The notes under the pieces: generated by a model
What the model was told of the DNA's origin: nothing
What the model saw: the letters and a program-made list of their open reading frames with translations, nothing else
The model's database searches: none
Shown: piece after piece, positions 1 through 10,030 of the stretch
Layout: every line of letters starts with the position of its first letter
How positions within the stretch are numbered: the stretch's first letter is position 1
NCBI GenBank assembly: GCA_013407085.1
Contig: JACCGJ010013225.1
Location: 1 to 64,000 of the forward strand
DNA: 64,000 nucleotides
Direction of reading: 5' to 3'
DNA from: Atriophallophorus winterbourni
Lineage: Eukaryota > Platyhelminthes > Trematoda > Plagiorchiida > Microphallidae
Made by a program: the position numbers and the translations under genes

Positions 1-1342
1 TTACCCTCACATCGGCAGTTGGGTAATCTCTGGAACGACCGTTGAAAAAAACAGCTAGATTTTGTTTCTACAACCAGTCAGTTAACATCTGCTCAGCATG
101 GTTTTACGCAAAGACGAGCATGCGCATCCAACATCATCACTGCCTGCGAACACCGGTGTGCTGAACTTGATCTGGGCCACCCGGACGTCACTGTCTTTAT
201 TAGTTTTAGTAAGGCTTTTGACCGCGTCCCATTTAAACGTCTATTGCTCACGCTCCATGCTCCTGGTGTTAACTGGCCTGTTCTAAATTGGATTGAAGAT
301 TTCCCACTAACCGTTATAGACAGGTCGAAGTTAACGGACTGAAGTCGCCGATTACACGTCCAGCTTTCAGGGTTCCCAGAGATCTGTTCTCCGTCCTTTG
401 CTTTTGAAAGTATATGTCAATGACCTCCAAAACTCGCTGAATCTGCATTATCTACTTTTTGCCGATGACCTCAAAGTTTTGGTTCACATTACGGTTTTCC
501 AAAACGAATTAGACAACTTTTTTGATTGGACGGTAAAGTGGCAGCTTCAAGTCAACCGGCAAAAATGCGCAGTGATGCTTTTGGGGCCAAGTACGCCTGG
601 AAGTACGTATTTTCTCAGGGATCATCAAGTTAAATGGGTTGATATTAAACGTGTCCTAAGTACAATTGTGACACGGTCGCTTACATCCCAGAAGGATACG
701 TACAGCAAAAATGCTGCCGCAAGCAGCGCATGGTGGGCTAAATTCGGTTGTTCTCGGCGATTAAATAACAAATGTTTCACATTCTTTATTCCACATACGT
801 GACACCAGTTTTCGATTATACTTTACCAGCAACCTTTCCGCAAACTTAGGGAGAACATGAGCACCTGGAAAAAGTGCAACAAAACGATTAGAAGGATTGA
901 GATCAATTCCATACGTGGAAAGAGTTCAAAGCCTCAAGCTCATGACGCATAGTATTCGGTGTGTGCGCTACAACTTACGCTAACGCATTGCATATTATTT
1001 GGAAGCCTATTGTGATGAACTGCGCCATTTTTTCCTCTCGTGGCGGGCTGAAGAACCCGTGGTCATGCTCTAAATTTCTAAAAGGGAACACTACCCTCAA
1101 CACAAGGATTCACGCTCTCAACAAGAGTTGTTAACTTGTGGAATGCGCTTCCGAAATAGGTTATTGTAGCAAGATCTGGAAACCATTTCAAGCATGTAGG
1201 GTGACAATGTACTGCATCAAATCACTGGGAAGATGTACACGACTTGACATGATTTATTCACGCGAGGTTATCCTGGACCATGTTGTTGATAGAAAAAGAT
1301 GCGACTCACAAGGCCTGACCACTCTGAAGAAAATGCGGATGA
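1..1342 (+). pseudogene. CR1-like non-LTR retrotransposon, 3' part, decayed
   Basis: Degraded reverse transcriptase copy entering from the left window edge. Readable pieces in shifting frames include a finger/palm segment around 160-300 (AFIDFS-like, read as VFISFSKAFDRVPFKRLLL) and an open stretch at 398-802 with the catalytic box LLFADDLKVL near 450-476, followed by WTVKWQLQVNRQKCAVMLLG. The same family is present in opposite orientation at 2,055-6,007, so the two copies lie tail to tail. Downstream frames to about 1,130 still match the C-terminal region (SLKLMTHSIR, RIHALNKSC). The 3' end is near the GAAGAAAATGCGG motif at about 1,330. Many stops and frameshifts make this a dead copy. Confidence 0.85.
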
Positions 1343-1545
1343 CACTGCGGTCCACCAAACTGAATAGATTCAAAATACGAATTTAACTTTACCTCTGCTC
1401 TGAACAAAACAGATTTTGCGGCAGTTCATTCTACTTCATTCTACCACCAAAGTCGGCAATACAATTTGCGCAATAAACCACAGTATCATCCGCATTTTCT
1501 TCTTTTTAATAGATGACAGAGTGGCCAGGCCTTGTGAGTCGCTGA
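1301..1545. repeat. Inverted repeat of CR1 3' ends
   Basis: About 50 bp at 1,301-1,352 (GCGACTCACAAGGCCTG...) recurs as its reverse complement at about 1,479-1,545. Both arms include the CR1 3' terminus and a few further bases (ATGCGGATGA.ACTG.GG). The right arm has extra AAG-rich bases. The spacer of about 130 bp shows nothing recognisable. Confidence 0.6.
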
Positions 1546-1786
1546 CATTATTTCTACAACCTGCTGGAAACGCCGGAAACGCTTGAGCGCTGGAATTTGG
1601 CCGGTTTGCTTAATGAGGATCGAAGAAAATGGCACATTGACGATATTTTCATAAAATAAATGAAAATAAATTTTATTCTAAGTTGAGCAAATAATTATCA
1701 TTTTCAATAATTTAGCGGAGTAATTTTACAATTTAAACACTCAATTTATACAGTTGTGAATTCATTATTTTACAAGGTCACAATTT
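1546..1786. other. Unassigned AT-rich spacer
   Basis: No coding similarity or repeat relationship was seen here. The stretch is AT-rich and lies between a CR1 3' fragment and a family-B short repeat. Confidence 0.4.
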
Positions 1787-1965
1787 CAGGTTCAGTTCAG
1801 TTCACTTTGCACAGGACAGTATGTGGCTGACGAGCCAATCGAGCGTCCAGAATTTCTTTCTTTAGAAAGCTGCAGAGAAACACCCACCACTGCCAAAACG
1901 TTTATTTTTTTGTCTATTTGAAATCTTCGCCGATCGCGACGCCAAGAGATTATGCGTGTTGAATT
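1787..1965 (+). repeat. Short interspersed repeat, family B
   Basis: Begins with repeated GTTCA units, then TTTGCACAGGACAGTATGTG and AGCCAATCGAGCGTCCAG. Matching copies lie at 6,114-6,345 (+), 43,128-43,370 (-) and 43,586-43,838 (+). No clear pol III A/B boxes were seen, so SINE status is inferred from length and dispersion only. It ends abruptly at the 3' terminus of the CR1 element. Confidence 0.7.
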
Positions 1966-2054
1966 TCTTCTTCTTCTTCTTCTTGATAGACGACAGGGGG
2001 TCAAGCCCTTGTAAGCCGCATCTCTTTATATCAGCAACCTAGTCCAGGAGAACC

Positions 2055-4904
2055 TCAGTTGAAGAAATCCTGTCCAGTGTTTTTCAGCTTCGCCGTGATT
2101 ACAGGCAACACCTTATCCACAAGTTGCTTGAATTTGTTTTCAGAGCTCGCTGAGATAACCTCTTCCGGAAGCGCATTCCACAAGTTAACAATTCTTGTTA
2201 AGAGCGTGAATCCCTGAGGTAGGCGTAGTGTCCTTAGCTTTTGAAGCTTTAGAGCATGGCCACGGGTTCTTGAGTCCGTCACGAGAGGGAAAAACTCGCG
2301 CAGCTCGTCACCATAAGCTCCCAGTAATATGCGACGAGTTAGCAGCAGGTCGTAGCTCACACGCCGAATACTGAGCGACATGAGGTTGAGGCATTGAACT
2401 CTCTCCACATAAGGAATTGATTTCAATCCTTGTACTCGTTTCGTCGCCCGCCTTTGCAATTTTTCCAACTGGTCACGTTCTCCCTTAGTTTGAGGATAGG
2501 TGGCTGGCAAACCATATTTTAAAACTGGTCTCACGTATGTGGAAGAAAGAATGCGAAACATTTGTGGAGTTATCACCGAAAAAGACCGACTAATAGCCCA
2601 CCATGCGCGGTTTGCAGCAGCAGCTTTTCTGTTCGTATCCTCCTTCGATTTAAGCGTCCGAGTTACAATTGTACCCAGGTCACGTTCAGTATCAACCCAC
2701 TTCAGTTGATGATCCCCGAGGAAGTACGCACCTTCAGGCGTGCTTGGCCCCAAAAGCATTACAGCGCATTTCTGTCAGTTTACAGGAAGCTGCCATTTTA
2801 CCGTCCAATCAAGCAATTTGTTCAATTCGTTCTGAAAAATGGTATTATCAGCAGAAGAGCTTACTATACCCCAAACTTTCAGATCATCCGCGAAAAGTAG
2901 ACAATTCGTATTTAATGAGTCGGGGAGGTCATTAACATATACTTTAAAAAGTAACGGGCCGAGAACAGATCCTTGCGGAACCCCGGAAGTTGGACGTGTA
3001 ACCTGCGATTTGACTCCGTTAACCTCGACCTGTGTATAACGGTCAACAAGGAAGTCTTCAATCCAAGTTAGAACAGGTCCCTTTACACCACGAGCACGGA
3101 GCTTGAGCAATAGACGTTGAAATGGAACACGGTCAAAAGCCTCACTGAAGTCAATGAAGGCAGTGACTACCGGGTGACCCAGATCAAGTTCAGCACACCA
3201 GTGCTCGCGAGCAGTGATGAGATTGGATGAGCATGATCGTCTTGGCGTAAAACCATGTTGAGCAGATGTTAACTGACTGGTTGTAAGGAGAAAATCTTCA
3301 ATCTGTTCCTTCAGCAGTCGTTCCAGAGTCTTCACAACTACCGAAGTGAGGGTAACCGGTCGGTAGTTAGCCGGATCACTGGTTTCACCGCCCTTATACA
3401 TTGGTTTGACAATGCCGTACTTCCAATCTTTAGGTAACCTACCATACCTCAGGGATAAATTGAAGATTAGCGCCAGTGGTTTATGTATGATACTCGACAA
3501 TACCTTTAAAAGCATCGGGTGTATATCGTCCGGGCCAGGTGCTGAGTGTACATCGAGTCGTTCTAGCAAATACTGCACCATCTCTGGCGAGATCGAGATA
3601 TCCGGCATTTCGGCGTTGCTCTCATGAAGCAGAGGAATGGGAAACGTCTCCTCTGTGTAAACCGAATTGTACTGAGCGGCGAGAAGAACTGCTTTACGTT
3701 CATCTTCATGTTCAGTCGAACCTCCCATAGATCTCAAGCAAGGTACTCGTTGAGAAGCTTTCGTTCTACGTCTTATGTACGCAAACAAGCGTTTCGGCAT
3801 CGAGTTGGCTTCGTCCACCAAGCGAGTTTCATAGTTCTGCCTTTTTTCTCTTTTGAGGTAGGTGCACTTGTTGCGGATAACTTTGTAGGTTACATAGTCA
3901 TCGGTGCATCCACTAGAACAAAACTTCCGCCATAACCGCTTTCTTACCTTCATGTATTTACGGATAACGTTATCAAACCACGGCGGTCCCTTAGCGGGGG
4001 ATCTTCCATTCATCCATGGGGCATGATTTTCAAGCGATCTTATTTTACCCAAAAAGTCCAACCAACAGATATCAACATTCGTAGATAGAGGGAGTGACCA
4101 GTCCATCGAGTTTGCAGACGTGATTAGACTCGTTGTGTCTAATTTCCAGTAGTTTCTCCGGGCATGCGTACGTATTCTCGGTTGAAGACCCCGATTCCAA
4201 ACGAACCATAAAGAACAGTGATCGCTGCAGCCAATGGGGGTCTCAATAGACAGATTCGTAACATCAGAGAATCTAGGTGTGACCACTAAATCCAATATCG
4301 AAGGAACTTGCCCGACGCATATCCTCGTAGGATTGTTTACATTCTGCACCAGATTCAGCTCCAAAATCGTATCTAGGAATTCTCGTTGGAACGGTTCACC
4401 CCTCGAAACTAAATCCGCCCAGTTTATATCAGGAGCATTCAGGTCTCCAAGAACGATACAGTCACCAGTGATACCATACCGTTTGATTTGATCACATAAC
4501 ACAGGAACGTAAGCGCCAGGTGAGCGGTAAATGACCCCAAGTGATGCAGCTCCAGAGCTAGACTTCACCTTACACCAGAGGCTTTCGGCATTTCCAGCAT
4601 CATTTTGAAACCTTTCCAATACTTCCACAATCAGGTGCTCTTTGAAGTATACGGCAACGCCACCGGCAGATCTCGAAGCTACTCTGTCACTTCTGAAAAG
4701 CGTATAGTGTGGTAGCGCGCACTCCATATCAGATATATCCATTGTTAACCACGATTCCGTAACAGCAATGATATCTGGCTGTCGCCGACAGGCAATTTCA
4801 CTAACCTCATCAAGTTTATTGCGTAGACTTCTCGCATTGAAAAGCAATACTCGAAATCGCTTCACAGAATGATTAACTGGGGTTGAATTGACAGCGGCTT
4901 CCAA
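2055..4904 (-). pseudogene. CR1-like ORF2: endonuclease-reverse transcriptase with one internal stop
   Basis: Encodes the polyprotein that nicks target DNA and copies the element RNA (target-primed reverse transcription). From the ATG at 4,904: an AP-endonuclease-like domain (FNARSLRNKLDEV, TESWL, VIYRSPG, LGDLNAPDINW, SDHCSLWF; about residues 20-230), a linker, then reverse transcriptase with SAPGPDDIHPMLL, NYRPVTLTS, QHGFTPRRSCSSNL, FIDFSEAFDRVPF, GVPQGSVLGPLLF and the catalytic LLFADDLKVW (about residue 665). One TGA at 2,775-2,777 separates the first 709 codons from 234 more codons of C-terminal RT (2,759-2,055). The reading frame is otherwise continuous for about 950 codons, which is a normal CR1 ORF2 length. 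The related copy at 1-1,342 has CGG (Arg) at the stop position, so the TGA looks like a private mutation. Confidence 0.9.
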
Positions 4905-6007
4905 CGAATGTGCGGCCTCCTCCTCACTACCCGAAAATCCACAATATGGAGATCAACCTCGCCAGCTTCCCTGCGTGCTCGCAATTCTTGGGTAGCTGTT
5001 TTCATTTTGATTCTATCTTCAGGAGATAGGTCGCGTAGTATCTTGAATGGCTCACCCTTAAGACGATGAGCGCGTCTTAGTACCATCTGGACTTGCTCAT
5101 CTGAAGCTAAAACAATTTTCAGCGTCCGCGGTTTATCATCCTCCTTCTTCCGGCCAAGTCGGAATGCAGAAATGATGGTAACTCCTTCCTCTCCTTGATC
5201 AAAAAGCTTTGAAAAGGTTGATTGTAGGAATGTTCGCTCTTGCTGTAAGCGTATTTCAGTTATGTCCCCGGTTTGCTCCGGAACATTTACCATAATAAGG
5301 CATCTCTTCGAGAATCCAAAAGTGGCTTCTTTGAGACCGGAGATCTAAAAGCAAGTAGGTACTTCTTCCACTACATTTAGCTGAGCCTCTATTTTGCTCA
5401 ATCGCCGTGACAATATTTCATAGCCCGGATCACTGTGTAGACCCTTCGACGTCACATCTGCATAAGTCTTATTCCTTCCTGACTGTTGAGCAAACGGTGT
5501 TGAAGGCGAGCAAACGTCCAGTTCCTGCACGTTCAATGGATCCTCGATACTAATACCATTTTGTAAACGGCTTATAGTCGAGGAAGCGAATGGCATGCAA
5601 GTTTTCTCCACAGATAGGTGGTGTCTATCCTCAGCTGAGGTTGGGTCAATGTTTATGTCACCTCCAACAAGCACTTTAGCGGCTTTAGTAGATGCAGCTA
5701 CGACTTTATTCTGACTACTTCCGTGCTCAACACTTGATGGTGGAAGGCATATCTTACATACAGTCCGAATAACATCGCATGATATAATCTGGAGCCACTG
5801 ATACGTCTCTTGCTTTATTCCTGCACATCGAATATGCATCCATTTGAGACATATTTCACATTGTACTGCTTTTGCACTATCAGCAACCTGTTTGGCACAT
5901 ACCAGACAAGAGTCACCCGAGCGAGCAGCGGGGCACCGATTTCCTTGCATCTTCGTGACAGTATGTGCTGTATTATCTACTTTTGCAGATTTTCTAGTCA
6001 TAACCAT
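4862..6007 (-). pseudogene. CR1-like ORF1: PHD-type zinc finger protein with one internal stop
   Basis: First ORF of the element, presumably the RNA-binding or chaperone component. Near residues 35-88 a PHD-like pattern is visible: CLVCAKQ, then QCEICLKWMH, IRCAG and CKICL, giving Cys pairs around a His-x2-Cys. PHD fingers in ORF1 are known in CR1 elements of flukes and other animals. A TAG codon at 5,345-5,347 splits the frame; the same frame resumes and runs to 4,862, giving about 382 codons. The C-terminal half is basic and charged (ISAFRLGRKKEDDK, LSPEDRIKMK). It overlaps the ORF2 start by about 43 bp. Confidence 0.85.
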
Positions 6008-6113
6008 GTTGAAATCCGGTGAAAATCAAATAAATACAAACCGAAGGATTTGCAAGAAGCAAAATACCACGTTGACCTTCAAGTTTAAGTTGCACAATTG
6101 GCACATGCCAACG

Positions 6114-6490
6114 TTCAGTTCAGTTCAGTTCAGTTTGCACAGGACAGTATGTGGCTAACAAGCCAATCGAGCGTCCAGAATTTCTTCCGGTGGAAAGCTG
6201 CAGAGAAGCAATCACCACTGCCAAAGCGTTTTTTCTTATTGTGATTTGGATATCCTAGACGATCGCGCCGCCAAGGGATAAGCCAATCGAGCGTCCAGAA
6301 TTTCCGTCTGTGGAAAGCTTCAAAGGAGCGCCCACCACTGCCAAAGTTGGTTCATTTTCCTCTGGTATCCTCGTCGTATGCAAAGGTACGTCCGATGTTT
6401 TCCAAGCCGTCCTTTGGTCCCAGAATTTGTAGCTGCGACTGAGAAAAACGGAAAGGGTTTCTCTTCACCAAGCCGGTGAGAGGTTAGCTA
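6114..6490 (+). repeat. Family-B repeat with internal partial duplication
   Basis: Starts with four GTTCA units followed by the family-B body. The segment AGCCAATCGAGCGTCCAG occurs twice, at about 6,162 and 6,281, so the copy contains a second partial unit. The 3' tail (TTTCTCTTCACCA, then GGTGAGAGGTTAGCT) is shared with the family-B' copies at 17,438-17,640 and 53,545-53,745. Confidence 0.65.
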
Positions 6491-6641
6491 TAGAAAATTG
6501 GTGCGTACATTTAAAACATGACATTTAAAACGAGGCATTATATAACAGGATTTTTTTGTTTTTTTTAAATTGTGGTCAAGACCATATAATTTCAAAATGA
6601 ACAAAAAAATGGACAATTCTGACAACAGACAACCTGCATAT

Positions 6642-7388
6642 TCACGGGAAAACGTCTGGGAAAAGCCCAAGCCACAAGGCATCTAAACCCCTTTTGAATG
6701 CACCTATTGATGTGCAAGCTATTAGTTCCTCAGGCAGCTTGTTCCAGAAGCTTACCACTCTTTCACTGAAAAAGTGTTGCCTAAGATTCAGACGGCTGTG
6801 GTTTTTCGCGAGCTTCAATGTATGTCCTCTAGTTGAGGGGTTGATCGCTCGAGAGAACAGTATTTGACAGCCCTCGTCGCCCAAGCCTTTCAGGATTTTG
6901 AAAGTTTCTATGAGGTCACCCCGTAGACGCCGACGCCGAAGGGAGAAGAGACCTAAAGAAATTAGACGTTCTTCGTAGGGTTTCCCAAACATACCTTCAA
7001 CCATTTTGGTAGCCAGTCGTTGGACTCTTTCTAATAGTAATATGTCCTTTTGAAAGAAGGGGCTCCAGGATTGCACGCAGTATTCTAAATGCGGCCTGAC
7101 AATCGCCGTATATAAAGGGATAAACACTTCCGGCGTTCTACATGTCAGAACGGATTTAAGCCTAAAGAGTTCTCCTCTAGCTCGTTGTGCAGCGGTGGCA
7201 CACTGCGCAGCCCATTTGAAGTCCACTGTTACAACTATACCCAAATCCTAATCCTCTGAATAGATTGAAAGTCGATCCTACCGTTATTCGCAGTTACTGT
7301 AATTCTGTCGACTGCTGCAGACAACAGATGACATTTACTATAGTTCAGAGAAAGATCCCAATCCTGCGACCATTTAATGACCTTTTGG
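6642..7388 (-). pseudogene. CR1-like reverse transcriptase C-terminal fragment
   Basis: Two frames read the part of a non-LTR RT downstream of the catalytic box: KVIKWSQDWDLSLNYSKCHLL (about 7,385-7,320), then after a frameshift near 7,240 DFKWAAQCATAAQRARGELF, RPHLEYCVQSWSPF, RVQRLATKMVEG, SLRRRRLRGDLIETFKIL and WNKLPEELI. This is the standard CR1 3' coding end. Its 5' side ends at a truncated BEL/Pao LTR (about 7,389). The 3' untranslated part continues to about 6,490. It belongs to a different subfamily from the 1-6 kb copies. Confidence 0.85.
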
Positions 7389-7698
7389 GCACTTCTAATT
7401 GGCTTGCATTTTGATACCACTTTTGGGTGTCTTGTCTTTGATAGACATTTTGGACGGCAATTTTGGTAACTCCTTTCATTCTATTTATATCTCAGGTCGT
7501 CATTGAACTTGTTTGCATTTGATATAATTGATTCTGGAGTATTTTGGCTCCACTGTTTGCTGTACGTTCCTATACAGTTGAGGTTTGTATAATTATTGTT
7601 GTTTCAATTGTTGCTAATTACAGTACCGCATAACATCCGAATTGTGGTTTTGAATTTGTCGAACTACGAAACGCGTCACTTACGTCACGGACGTTACA
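7389..7698 (+). repeat. BEL/Pao 5' LTR, 5'-truncated
   Basis: Matches the 3' part of the full LTR at 9,449-10,030 and ends with ACGTTACA at 7,691-7,698, giving the CA end of a TG...CA LTR. About 270 bp of its 5' part are missing at the junction with the CR1 fragment. Confidence 0.8.
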
Positions 7699-8115
7699 GT
7701 ACTCAACTTGAAATTCGATTTGTACCGTATTTGTCTGAATTGGAGAAAATACAATACTCAACTTGTAATTGCAACAATTCGGCTTTCGATTTATACCGTA
7801 TTTTCTCAACTGGAGAAATTACTGTGGTCAATTTGGATCGTTTTAATTGGATTTGCGTCACAACATGACTTGATTGTGGCAGTATTCGTCTTAACCGGAG
7901 AAAATACTCGTTTTATTTCATTGCAATCGAAGCAGTATTGAACTTGGTCGACGCTCAGCTAGGTCGTGAAAATCGGTGAACGAACCTGATCTATCATCAG
8001 GGTGAAACTGTGCGGATTGGAACGTTGAAGCTTGATCCATTTCACAAGATCTTTGTTGGACACTCGGTGACGTTTATTCATTTTTGTGTTTTAAAGTCAT
8101 TATTGTACATCTGCG
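7699..8115 (+). other. BEL/Pao leader with three spaced hairpins
   Basis: Untranslated leader between LTR and gag. Three imperfect palindromes of the form GTATTTTCTC...GAGAAAATAC lie at 7,727-7,752, 7,798-7,822 and 7,882-7,907. TACTCAACTTG repeats at 7,700-7,710 and near 7,755. The sister element has related repeats at 15,060-15,190. Confidence 0.55.
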
Positions 8116-8720
8116 ATGCCTGAACATTTAGCAAGTTTAGTGCGTGGTTCGGTTAGGTCTCTAAAAGATAGTCACAATGGTGCGGACGATTTTGAATCTC
8201 CATCTGTTGGTAGACATGGTCTCGACTGTAACTGTGCACCTTCTAAACGGGCACTTGAATTGGAGCAAGATTTAGCGATTGCTAATGCTACAATCTTGAA
8301 ATTAACTCATGGTACCTGTCATAAACAAACATCAGGTCTACCTTGTCTTGTGGCCCACTCAGTTTTAAATGAGTAATTGGAAGAGGCCCGACGATTGATT
8401 GGCCAGTCAGAAGGCTTCGCGATTCTTGCTTCGTCAATGCATAAATGTCAGGTTGCCCTCACTCTATTGGAGTGCCAGGCGGTTTTGAATGCAAGTGACA
8501 CTTTGCAGTATATTGTGCATATATAACCGGCTGTGTTCCAGCAACAGTGGACTGATCTGAAGAACGCTGTATACTGCGAGGTATTAGAAATTGCTTTTCA
8601 GTAACTCACAGACGTTGTAACACGTCGAGCTCTTATTGATTGGAGTCGATTTGGTCAGTTGTGTAAATGTTAACAAAAGGATTCCGTAGCAAGGCGTGTT
8701 AGCATCGTTGATTGCCAAGA
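8116..8720 (+). pseudogene. BEL/Pao gag remnant
   Basis: Starts at ATG 8,116 and stays open to 8,376, then continues with several stops (for example after VLNE, and after LQYIVHI near 8,525). The tail GQLC...DSVARRVS aligns with the gag C-terminal end SVARS of the sister copy at 14,133. A short coiled-coil-like start (ALELEQDLAIANATI) is visible. No zinc knuckles survive in this copy. Confidence 0.6.
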
Positions 8721-8721
8721 A

Positions 8722-9270
8722 ATGGTTTCTATTGATATAAATTTGATGGATCTTGACGTTTGTGCTGTCGGTTGTTCTCGGGAAGCTGAGGTAACTGACA
8801 CTGAATTAGCTCAGTCGGATTTTGTGACTGATTGTCAAGAAAGGGTTTTTATTGATGTAAAATTAAAGGATCATGATGTTTGTGTTGTCGGTTGTGCTCA
8901 CGAAGCTGAGTTACCTGACAGTAAATTGGCTAAGTCGGATTCTGTGATTGAATTTTCCGACACTAATTCAGATACGATGGAGAGCAAGCCTGCCACACCT
9001 GACACCTATTTAGCTCCAATGAATAGTAAGCCTGGTTCACATGACACTGAATCAGCAGAAATGGGGGCGACAGAGGGTAGCCATGACAATCCATATGATT
9101 GGAGTGAAGTGTTCCCTTGTGTACCTGATGAGCCATTTGTGTTTCGGACACCGGATACAATTATTTCAATTAACAGATTAGAGTTGTTTAGATGGCGCGA
9201 GATGTCGCTATTTGAGGATGAAATACACAAGGCTCGTTCGGCTGGGAATGCACGCATAAGCTTCTTGTAA
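8722..9270 (+). CDS. Acidic C-terminal ORF of the BEL/Pao element
   Basis: An open frame of 182 codons whose function I do not recognise. The N-terminal half holds two tandem copies of about 50 residues (VCAVGCSREAEVTDTELAQS, then VCVVGCAHEAELPDSKLAKS). Next come serine/proline/aspartate-rich repeats (SKPATPDT, SKPGSHDTESAEMG) and a conserved block EPFVFRTPDTIISI followed by FEDEIHKARSAGNARISFL. The sister element encodes the same block at 12,706-13,339 with a single repeat unit, so the ORF predates both insertions. It could be the remnant C-terminal end of pol or an extra ORF specific to this non-autonomous family. The true start may lie upstream because the frame is continuous with gag-derived sequence. 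Confidence 0.55.
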   Translation: MVSIDINLMDLDVCAVGCSREAEVTDTELAQSDFVTDCQERVFIDVKLKDHDVCVVGCAHEAELPDSKLAKSDSVIEFSDTNSDTMESKPATPDTYLAPMNSKPGSHDTESAEMGATEGSHDNPYDWSEVFPCVPDEPFVFRTPDTIISINRLELFRWREMSLFEDEIHKARSAGNARISFL

Positions 9271-9448
9271 GGAACGGTTGCAAAACCGGAGGACGTGGTG
9301 GGTCTTAGTCTGGCAAAACTATTTCCCTATAAAAAGCCACGTATCCAATGATGGCAGAGCGACGTGGCGTGTGTGACTCGCCACCAAATAAAGTCATTTG
9401 CTATTCTGGGTGTATACGTTAAGGTCCTGGGAAAAATTTGGCCGGAGG

Positions 9449-10030
9449 TGTAAGATGCATTTTTATGGAATTCTTCCTTTTCCTTCGTCTTTTACCTAAT
9501 ATTTTGAAACAATTTCCAGAATCTAAATTCTGTTGATTATATTTTCCAGTATTTTATATTTATGCTGCATTTGATGGAAAACATTTCTTTTGTTACTAAA
9601 AACTTGCTATTGTAAATCTTTTTTTTACAAACCTTTGGTCAATAATTTGTTTTAACTGTTCATTTCGGCCATTGTCGGTCATTGTTGTTGAATTTGGTTG
9701 CCATTTTGGGCATTTGTAATTGGCTTGCATTTTGACACCACTTTTGGGTGTCTTGTCTTCGATAGACATTTTGGACGGCAATTTTGGTAACTCCTTTCAT
9801 TATATTTATATCTCAGGTCGTCATAGAACTTGTTTGCATTTGATATAATTGATTCTGGAGTATTTTGGCTCCACTGTTTGCTGTACGTTCCAATACAGTT
9901 GAGGTTTGTATAATTATTGTTGTTTTAATTGTTGCTAATTAGAGTACCGTATAACATCCGAATTGTGGTTTTGAATTTGTCGAACTAAGAAACGGGTAGG
10001 ATACGCGTTACTCACGTCACGGACGTTATA
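9449..10030 (+). repeat. BEL/Pao 3' LTR, complete
   Basis: 582 bp beginning TGTAAGATGC and ending GACGTTATA, where the expected final CA has become TA. Length and sequence match the two LTRs at 12,100-12,679 and 15,190-15,771. Confidence 0.85.

Larger units (their letters stand above)
1966..6060 (-). mobile_element. CR1-like non-LTR retrotransposon, near full length
   Basis: A minus-strand element with two overlapping ORFs: ORF1 (PHD-type zinc finger protein, 6,007-4,862) and ORF2 (endonuclease plus reverse transcriptase, 4,904-2,055). The 3' end, at the low coordinates, finishes in a short GAA-type microsatellite (about 1,966-1,985), as in CR1-clade elements that end in simple repeats instead of poly(A). 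Each ORF appears to be spoiled by a single nonsense codon (TAG at 5,345-5,347; TGA at 2,775-2,777), so this is a young copy. The 5' limit is uncertain; a family-B repeat starts at 6,114. Confidence 0.9.
7389..10030 (+). mobile_element. BEL/Pao LTR retrotransposon, internally deleted
   Basis: A 5' LTR truncated to its last 310 bp (about 7,389-7,698), a leader with repeated hairpins, a broken gag, a C-terminal acidic ORF and a complete 3' LTR (9,449-10,030). Protease, reverse transcriptase, RNase H and integrase are absent. The element is a sister of the copy at 12,100-15,771, which shares the LTR and the acidic tail ORF. A purine-rich tract (GGGAAAAATTTGGCCGGAGG) just before the 3' LTR is a likely polypurine tract. 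Confidence 0.8.

Noticed and set aside
7389..10030. First BEL/Pao copy as an insertion into one continuous CR1 element (left and right CR1 pieces joined)
   Set aside because: The left (6.6-7.4 kb) and right (10.0 kb) RT pieces overlap in protein position (both include the WAAQCA/SAQCA block), so they are different copies.
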